Shown: positions 24,605-29,199 of the stretch, piece after piece
Layout: each line of letters starts with the position of its first letter
Position numbering within the stretch: position 1 is the first letter of the stretch
Origin: CAYQCE01 sp964415885
GTDB lineage: Bacteria > Zixibacteria > MSB-5A5 > JAABVY01 > JAHJOQ01
Assembly: GCA_964415885.1 (NCBI GenBank)
Contig: CAYQCE010000048.1
Location: 1-29,199, forward strand
Reading direction: 5' to 3'
Length of the DNA stretch: 29,199 bases
Position numbers and translations under genes: made by a program
Notes under the pieces: model-generated
Databases searched by the model: none
What the model saw: only the letters and a program-made list of their open reading frames with translations
Told to the model about the DNA's origin: nothing

Positions 24605-25590
24605 CTACATCTTCACCAATAGTGATTCGGAGCAAAAGCCCGGACCGAGCGCCGAGATTACGCCGTAATCCGGATTGCCGATTCCATGCTTTTTCAGATA
24701 GCGCTCGACGACATAGAGGACTGTGACCGAGGACATGTTGCCATATTCACGGAGCACGTCGCGCGAGTGCACGAAGCCGTTCCCGTTCGTGCCATATGCG
24801 GACTCATACGCCTCGACGACCTTTGCGCCGCCCGGATGGTACATGAACTGCACTATATCCTCTCGAGAAAGATAATTATCACCCAATAGACCATCGAGTT
24901 CGGACGCTGCGTTCTCGATCACGATTTTTGGGATGCGCTTGTCGAACACGACCTGCATTCCGCGAGATACGATATTCCAGCCCATGACTTCAAGAGAATC
25001 GGGGTAGAAGGTTGATTGCGTGTCGACAATATCGAGGCCATCGGATTCGACATCATCGCCGCAGATGAGTGCAGCAGCGGCGCCGTCCGCAAATAGAGCA
25101 CTTGCCACGAAATTGCTTTTGGTGAAATCGTCGTGGATGAAGGTCAAACCGCACAGCTCTACGGCTACAACGAGAACGCGATCTTTCGAGTGCCCGACAG
25201 CATGGTGATGAGCATGCGACAGACCGGCTGCCCCACCGGCGCATCCGAGTCCCCATATTGGTGTCCGTCGAATGTCTCGGCGCAGCACCAGGATATTGAT
25301 GAGGCGGGCGTCGATGATCGGCGTCGCGAGTCCGGTCGTGTTGATATAGATGATGTAGTCGATCTGTTGCGCATCGATCCTCGTGGATTTCATTAACCTG
25401 CGAGCGGCTTCCGCACCGAGTTAAGTTGCGGAGCGGATGTATATCTCGTTCTTTTCCTCGAGTGAGTGGGGCTTTCCGAGCCAGTCCGGTGGCACGCAGA
25501 GGTAGCGAGATTCGATGTCTGTGTTATCGAACAGCGGCAGAAGCCGGTCGAGCTCCTTGAGATTCGAACCGAATATTCCCGCGGCAATCG
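24605..25590 (-). pseudogene. Type III polyketide synthase (chalcone-synthase-like), N-terminally truncated with TAA nonsense codon
   Basis: Read continuously in one frame, the sequence encodes most of a type III PKS. It opens with GIFGSNLKELDRLLPLFDN, includes SRYLCVPPDW and, after an in-frame TAA at 25421-25423, continues directly with LGAEAARRLMKSTRIDAQQ. The catalytic residues are present after the stop: Cys in GLGCAGGAAGL, His in MYHPGGAKV and Asn in EYGNMSS. The first 20 or so residues of the usual protein are missing because the frame runs out into the remnant of the upstream TPR gene at about 25590. A stop within an otherwise intact family sequence, and the lost start, indicate a pseudogene. 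The stop is TAA, so Sec recoding does not explain it. Intact relatives make alkylpyrones, resorcinols or tetrahydroxynaphthalene. Confidence 0.85.
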
Positions 25591-26060
25591 ATGAGGATCG
25601 CGCCGAGCGTGTGACGAGCGGGGCTGAACCATACCGGTGGTTCGTAGTATCCGAGACTCGTCTCCAGGGAGACTGCATCCCTCAGATGCTTTTCAACCTC
25701 GGCGTAACTGCCTTGAGCCGCAGCGATTTCACCTTCAAGCATATTCCGGGCTTCCTGCAGCACGCTGCGCGTTGTCGCCTCTCCCCGGAGTGCCATCGCG
25801 TAGTCAGGATCGAGTCGCTGCGCCTGGCGAAACGATCTCACTGCCTCAGCGTGATTAAATCCATAGTGGAGTATCAGGCCCTGGTCGAAGTATCGCTGTG
25901 CTCTGGGATTGTCGGTCATTGTCTCGTGGGTATGGCTTCCGAGATCATCGAAGAGCGGCGCAAGAGGAGCGTCTTCCTGTGTCCGGGCTTGCGTGAAAGC
26001 AAATAATATGAGAAGAGTCGTGTTTAAACTCAGTCTTCTGTGTGAGATAATAGCCTTCAT
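25588..26060 (-). pseudogene. TPR-type exported protein, internally deleted and truncated
   Basis: The frame has a signal-like N-terminus (LSLNTTLLILFAFTQA), then PLFDDLGSHTHETMT and AQRYFDQGLILHYGFNHAEA, the start of a known family of TPR proteins of roughly 500 or more residues. After RLDPDYAMA it jumps straight to the family's C-terminal repeat (MLEGEIAAAQGSYAEVEKHL and GYYEPPVWFSPARHTLGA). Several hundred residues are missing between. At about 25590 the reading passes out of frame into the type III PKS sequence, so the true C-terminus is lost too. This is a decayed gene. Confidence 0.75.
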
Positions 26061-26180
26061 AGGGTTAACAGTCGTCGCTATGAGTAACAACCGCAGGCGC
26101 CAACAGGCCGTTCCGAAGTTGTCGAGGAGGCAGTTTCTGCCTGCATCCGCGTCTGCTCTTTCCTTCGTCGTTAGCGGTGA

Positions 26181-26452
26181 CTACTTACTCTCGGCAGACC
26201 GATCTCGAACAGGATGACGTCTTGACTTCGCCTCGAACCACTCGTACAGTGATGGAATAAGTATGAGCGTCAAGAGTACATTGATAGCAGTGTTGTGCTT
26301 CTGACCGAACCGAATGACATGTAGAGAAGCAGAAAGATCATTGGCAAAGTAGTCGGTATGAAAATTGCGAGCCTTCGCATCGCTCGCTGAATTTTCTCAC
26401 TGTTGATTTGGATCGGGCCCAGGACTGTCTTGATCTTCACCACCTGTGACCC
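26181..26452 (-). pseudogene. CzcA/CusA-type RND pump remnant (three stitched fragments)
   Basis: Three pieces of an RND heavy-metal-pump C-terminal half are joined. The first, VVKIKTVLGPIQINSE, corresponds to the segment before the second periplasmic-domain motif. It passes directly into KIQRAMRRLAIFIPTTLP and MIFLLLYMSFGSVRS, the TM8-region motif. After a gap of roughly 130 residues and a change of frame it ends in VLLTLILIPSLYEWFE plus a short basic tail and TAG at 26181-26183. The equivalent order is seen in the intact pump at 13312-16380. It is a pseudogene, not a domain. No intact start exists. Confidence 0.7.
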
Positions 26453-26542
26453 AACTGAAGCAGGACACTACTCGCTTGCGATAGTCATATTTGCTACACC
26501 TGCCGATTTGACTTGAGATAACTTTCCACGCGATCAACGCGC

Positions 26543-26569
26543 CAGATTGCTAATGTGGCATAATCTGGT
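26543..26569. repeat. 7-bp inverted repeat upstream of the promoter
   Basis: CCAGATT (26543-26549) and AATCTGG (26563-26569) are perfect inverted arms 13 bp apart, with the second arm ending 11 bp before the -35 box. It could be an operator or a weak transcription stop (it is followed by a T-rich TCTATTTTATCTT). Confidence 0.4.
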
Positions 26570-26580
26570 CTATTTTATCT

Positions 26581-26609
26581 TGACATTGAACCTCCGCTCC
26601 CCTATTATC
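26581..26609 (+). promoter_or_regulatory. Strong sigma-70-type promoter
   Basis: TTGACA (26581-26586) is a perfect -35; TATTAT (26604-26609) matches 5 of 6 at -10; the spacer is exactly 17 bp. It would produce a leader of about 138 nt before the ATG at 26754. Confidence 0.75.
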
Positions 26610-26753
26610 CATCTATTCCTGACTCACATATCGAGACCACGAATTGGTCGACCCCGCGCCCGATCCAGTGTGGTTCGGCCTTGGTGAAAACGGGCTTGAT
26701 AGAGCTGGCGAATCTGAATCACCTGGAATAGACATGGCAGGAGGCGTAACTAA

Positions 26754-27224
26754 ATGTTAAAGAAAATACTCGGCGTGGTTGCCGGCTATCTCGTGATGGC
26801 CGTATTCGTTTTCGTGACATTCGGCATTACTTTCATGATCCTCGGAACGGAAGGGTCATTTCAGTCCGGATCGTATGAAGTTTCCGGCGCTTGGATTGTC
26901 GCGAGTATTGTCCTGAGCTTCATTGCGGCAATACTCGGGGGGTTAACGTGTTATGCGATTGGCAAGAGCTTCGCGGCTTCGATCGTCCTTGCCGGTATTG
27001 TGCTCATTTTCGGGATCTTAATGGCAATCCCAACTCTTGCTGACGTGGATGAAGAGGCACTCGTGCGGGGTGGCGATGTTGCCATGATGGACGCCATGCA
27101 GGCCGCCCATCAGCCGGCATGGCTGGCGTTTCTAAATCCGCTGATCGGCGCTGCGGGCGTTGTTATTGGTGCACGGCTGCGCAAAAAACCTGCGTCGGGT
27201 GAGCCGACAGCCGCACCGGCTTAG
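26754..27224 (+). CDS. Hypothetical membrane protein, four helices
   Basis: The 156-residue product has four hydrophobic segments: ILGVVAGYLVMAVFVFVTFGI near the N-terminus (long), then WIVASIVLSFIAAILGGLTC, IVLAGIVLIFGILMAIPTL, and FLNPLIGAAGVVIGARL at the end. The loop between helices 3 and 4 is acidic and Met/Ala-rich. The C-terminus is basic then Pro/Ala-rich. I do not recognise a characterised family, so no function is assigned. AGGAGG lies nine bases before the ATG, and a strong promoter lies 145 bp upstream, so the start and expression are well supported. No partner gene follows within 340 bp. Confidence 0.75.
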   Translation: MLKKILGVVAGYLVMAVFVFVTFGITFMILGTEGSFQSGSYEVSGAWIVASIVLSFIAAILGGLTCYAIGKSFAASIVLAGIVLIFGILMAIPTLADVDEEALVRGGDVAMMDAMQAAHQPAWLAFLNPLIGAAGVVIGARLRKKPASGEPTAAPA

Positions 27225-27572
27225 CTGAGAATTTGCACCCCCCCATGACCGTAAGAGGTGGCTCCCGAGACACGCAGCTTTGGAGTAATCTCAAAAACGC
27301 CGGATTCGATCTCGCGGTGGAGCCGCATCCGGGTACTATTCAATCATCGGAGTAGTATTCGTTCAGCAGATTCGGAAAGGTGGCGCTGCGCAGCCTTCGG
27401 AGATGCCACAATCATGACAACCTGCTTCACTGCAGTACTCTTCCCTGAGAGCCACCAATGGCTGTACCTGCGAGTTGATGTGATCCAAAAACGCACGCGA
27501 AGCGAAAAATATCCTTGACAAATCGCAGAGTACTTTGTATTACCAAGTAGATTGTAGATTTGGAGGATATAG
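27225..27572. other. Intergenic region without recognised gene
   Basis: The 348-bp gap has several short frames on both strands, none with a ribosome site or a family match. It begins with a C7 run near 27240. The promoter and operator of the next operon fill its last 60 bp. Confidence 0.4.
27515..27549 (+). promoter_or_regulatory. Promoter overlapped by an inverted repeat, probable operator
   Basis: TTGACA (27515-27520) and TATTAC (27538-27543) are 17 bp apart. Around and over the -10 lie near-inverted arms TACTTTG (27531-27537) and CCAAGTA (27543-27549), matching at 6 of 7 positions, with a 5-bp centre. A dimeric repressor bound here would block polymerase; the winged-helix protein at the end of the operon is the natural candidate (inference). 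Confidence 0.65.
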
Positions 27573-28175
27573 ATGATACCCAAGAGTGATTCATTGAAAA
27601 TGACGGAGAGACGTGCGTACCGGTCATACTACAACGACGGCGTGTTCGATGTTTTCTTCGGCTTTGTCTTCATGGTTTTTGCCTGGATGCCGATTGCGGT
27701 GGAGGTTGGAGTGCCGACAGTCCATCTCTATCTCGTGCTGGTCCTGGCTACTCCAGTTGCCTGGCTGGTCAGAAGGCATGTCACAATACCGCGTATCGGG
27801 CTGGTAGAGTTTGCGGAGAAGCGCAGAGCAAAGAAATGGATGCTCGCCGCTTCATCGATGATGGTGCTTTTTCTGATACTTCCGCTCATTATCGCTTCCG
27901 GATCAGGAGTGAATGAGTTAGTCGTGGTTCCGATCATTGCTCTCCTTGTTTGCCTCGCCGGATACTTCCTCGACTATCCGCGGATGTATATTTACGGAGC
28001 ACTGCTGGTCTACGGGATCGTGCAGGCCCGATTCCTTGTTGGATTTGCCGGATCCCCGCTTCATTCGCTTATCAGCCTTGGGATTCCCGGTATGGGGATC
28101 ATGATCTACGGGATAGCGCTTCTGTACAAATTTCTTGTTCGTTATCCGAAGCCGGGAGTGGGAAATGTCGATTGA
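27573..28175 (+). CDS. Membrane protein of unknown function co-transcribed with a winged-helix regulator
   Basis: The 200-residue protein starts with a conserved-looking soluble piece (RRAYRSYYNDGVFDVFFGF) and then has about six helices, including a pair LYLVLVLATPVAWLV and a pair VVVPIIALLVCLAGYFL. I do not recognise a characterised family. ATG 27573 has GGAGG six bases upstream, and a promoter with an overlapping operator lies just before it. The stop overlaps the start of the regulator gene by 11 bp. Small membrane proteins coupled to such regulators are often stress-induced or transport-linked, but no role can be assigned. Confidence 0.82.
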   Translation: MIPKSDSLKMTERRAYRSYYNDGVFDVFFGFVFMVFAWMPIAVEVGVPTVHLYLVLVLATPVAWLVRRHVTIPRIGLVEFAEKRRAKKWMLAASSMMVLFLILPLIIASGSGVNELVVVPIIALLVCLAGYFLDYPRMYIYGALLVYGIVQARFLVGFAGSPLHSLISLGIPGMGIMIYGIALLYKFLVRYPKPGVGNVD

Positions 28176-28509
28176 TCACGCCGCGGGTGGTTTTCACCGT
28201 CAGGAAGTCGATCGTTTGATTCATGAGCCCGCACGGTATAATATCATGGCTCTCCTGTTTGTCGTGGCAAGAGCTGAGTTCTTGTTCGTTCAGAACCAGA
28301 TCGGAATGACGCCTGGTAATCTGTCGGCACACGTAAGCAAGCTCGAAGCGGCGGACTACATCCGTGTAGAGAAGAAATTCGTTGGAAAGAAGCCGAAGAC
28401 ATTTTTGAAATTGACGAAAAAGGGGAGGGCTGCATTTGAAGACTACAGAAAGAGGATGACCGAGGTGGTTACGACGTCTCCCGAAGTAAATAGTGATTCT
28501 GAGAGTTGA
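28165..28509 (+). CDS. Winged-helix transcriptional regulator (HTH_34/MarR-like)
   Basis: The 114-residue protein is one winged-helix domain. It has HEPARYNIMALLFVVARAEF, then LFVQNQIGMTPGNLSAHVSKLEAADYI (helix-turn-helix; recognition part GNLSAHVSKLE), a wing with VEKKFVGKKPKTFLKLTKKG and a C-terminal helix RAAFEDYRKRMTEVV. These proteins are small dimeric repressors that usually control the operon they lie in. I chose the ATG at 28165 because GGGAGTGGGAA precedes it and the product then begins at a typical position; an upstream start at 28135 would add ten residues. The operator over the operon promoter is its likely site. Confidence 0.88.
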   Translation: MSIDHAAGGFHRQEVDRLIHEPARYNIMALLFVVARAEFLFVQNQIGMTPGNLSAHVSKLEAADYIRVEKKFVGKKPKTFLKLTKKGRAAFEDYRKRMTEVVTTSPEVNSDSES

Positions 28510-28517
28510 TTTGATAC

Positions 28518-28546
28518 AACCCCGGGGTTTGAGATTCCCCGGGGTT
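28518..28546. terminator. Hairpin between convergent genes, probable bidirectional terminator
   Basis: Perfect 10-bp arms AACCCCGGGG (28518-28527) and CCCCGGGGTT (28537-28546) with a 9-bp loop lie between the regulator stop (28509) and the peroxiredoxin stop (28562). Only short T runs follow on either strand, so termination may be modest. Confidence 0.7.
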
Positions 28547-28561
28547 TGCGATAAGTTTCTG

Positions 28562-29199
28562 CTATTTCCTGGGCTGCCAGACTTCCCACACCTTGCCGAC
28601 CAGATCGGGACCCGGTTTCAATGTTTTCTCGCCTGGTTCCCATTCGGCGGGGCATGCCTCCGCGCCCTTGGTCTTGCGGACATGCTGGAAGGCGTGCACC
28701 TGACGAATCGTTTCGCCGATCTTACGACCTACGGGTGGAGTCATAACCTCCATGGCCTGCACGACCCCGTCCGGATCGATGAGGAAACGTCCGCGTATAT
28801 TGACGCCGTTTGCCTCGTCGTAGACTCCGTAGACTTTCCCGAGATTTCCGGCGCTATCGGATAGCATCGGCCACGGAATGCCGTCTTTGGTCATTTTCGA
28901 CAGCTCTACTTCTTCCCAGATTTTGTGTACGAAGGCGGAATCAGTGGATGCAGAGAGGACTTCAACTCCGAGCTTCTGGAGCTCGTCAAACTTGCCGGCG
29001 ACCGCCGACAACTCGGTCGGTCAGACAAAGGTGAAATCGCCGGGATAGAAACAGAGAAGCACCCACTTGCCGGCGTAATCGGACAGCTTCACGTTGACGA
29101 ATTTGCCCTTGTGGTATGCCGGCGCCTCGAAATCGGGTGCCTTGGTGCATATTCCGATCGATTCCGCCACCTGATTCCGACGGAAGGCGCCACCCGATT
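28562..29199 (-). CDS. Selenocysteine-containing 2-Cys peroxiredoxin (AhpC/Prx1 type), partial at N-terminus
   Basis: Read through one in-frame TGA, the minus strand is a continuous AhpC/Prx1-type peroxiredoxin ending at TAG. It includes CTKAPDFEAPAYHKG, the strand KWVLLCFYPGDFTFV, then the TGA (29021-29023) in place of the peroxidatic Cys of FTFVCPTEL, followed by PTELSAVAGKFDELQKLGV, FLIDPDGVV and the resolving Cys in EACPAEW near the end. Exactly the catalytic residue is changed, nothing else is broken, and a bacterial SECIS-like hairpin follows. Such enzymes reduce peroxides, and Sec normally makes the attacking residue more nucleophilic. Sec peroxiredoxins are known in bacteria. The start is either a GTG at 29170 or beyond the right edge. 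Standard gene-callers would split it or start it at 29011. Confidence 0.85.
28992..29023 (-). promoter_or_regulatory. UGA codon with SECIS-like hairpin for selenocysteine insertion
   Basis: Seventeen nucleotides after the UGA (29021-29023) is a 4-nt apical loop GGUC (29000-29003) on an 8-bp stem. The arms are UUGUCGGC and GCCGGCAA, with one U-G wobble. As I recall it, E. coli fdhF has a GGUC apical loop about 18 nt after its UGA. SelB recognises this type of loop, with its conserved G residues. A competing smaller hairpin (CCGAC/GUCGG) directly after the UGA is possible. Confidence 0.75.

Larger units (their letters stand above)
26454..26753. other. Intergenic region upstream of a membrane-protein gene
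   Basis: The 300-bp stretch holds no gene that I recognise. It contains an inverted repeat, a strong promoter and a leader of about 140 bp described separately. No tRNA-like or riboswitch-like fold was evident by eye. Confidence 0.4.

Noticed and set aside
25421..25423. Recoding of the in-frame stop in the type III PKS
   Set aside because: The codon is TAA, which is not used for Sec or Pyl, and the gene also lacks its normal N-terminus.
28562..29011. Peroxiredoxin gene starting at TTG 29011
   Set aside because: The conserved N-terminal half of the family continues upstream in the same frame across one TGA that sits at the catalytic Cys, so a start just after it makes no biological sense.
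1..29199. CRISPR arrays, tRNA or rRNA genes, insertion sequences, phage genes
   Set aside because: I found no spaced direct repeats, no cloverleaf or rRNA-like sequence, and no transposase, integrase or phage structural motif in the window.

Overview
The window is bacterial chromosome from a diderm (Gram-negative type) organism. It carries tripartite efflux adaptors, a lipoprotein signal, RND pumps, a MacA/LolD-like system and a periplasmic Spy-like protein. Many starts appear to be GTG or TTG behind good Shine-Dalgarno sequences. The last gene has an in-frame UGA at the catalytic cysteine of a peroxiredoxin, so the organism probably decodes selenocysteine. I cannot place it taxonomically from sequence alone. 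An uncultured FCB-type or Zixibacteria-like lineage would fit the gene mix, but that is a guess.

Layout. (1) 1-3703, minus: an efflux operon of periplasmic adaptor, ABC ATPase and two MacB/FtsX-type permeases, the last cut by the window edge. (2) 3844-4806, minus: a TauE/SafE anion exporter. (3) 4886-9238, minus: a compact operon made of an ArsR-type repressor, an unannotated 45-residue Cys-rich peptide, an ABC ATPase coupled to it by a GTGA overlap, an ABC-2 permease, an ECF sigma factor, its zinc-finger anti-sigma factor, a Spy/CpxP-like protein and a secreted Cys/His-rich protein. A palindromic operator precedes it and a strong terminator closes it. It reads as a metal or thiol-stress response unit. 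(4) 9581-11046, plus: a CaCA-family cation antiporter and a secreted VOC-fold protein that lacks an internal helix. (5) 11209-16380, plus: a heavy-metal RND operon (small Cys-rich exported protein, CusB/CzcB-like lipoprotein adaptor with two Cys/His repeats, CusA/CzcA-like pump). (6) 16646-24494: a metallophosphoesterase, a PLP decarboxylase, an unknown membrane protein, an SRPBCC protein, a large GT-C-like membrane protein, a DUF169 protein and a DinB-like protein. (7) 24605-26452, minus: a gene graveyard with a type III polyketide synthase carrying a TAA nonsense codon, a deleted TPR protein fused out of frame to it, and three stitched fragments of a CzcA-type pump. (8) 26754-28509, plus: small membrane proteins, one forming an operon with a winged-helix regulator under a promoter overlapped by an inverted repeat. 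(9) 28562-29199, minus: the Sec-type peroxiredoxin, which converges on the previous operon at a shared hairpin.

The two most notable items are the probable selenocysteine peroxiredoxin, with a hairpin carrying a GGUC apical loop 17 nt after the UGA, and the ArsR/Cys-peptide/ABC/ECF operon. Metal and redox handling is the common theme: operon 3, operon 5 and the peroxiredoxin all fit metal or oxidative stress.
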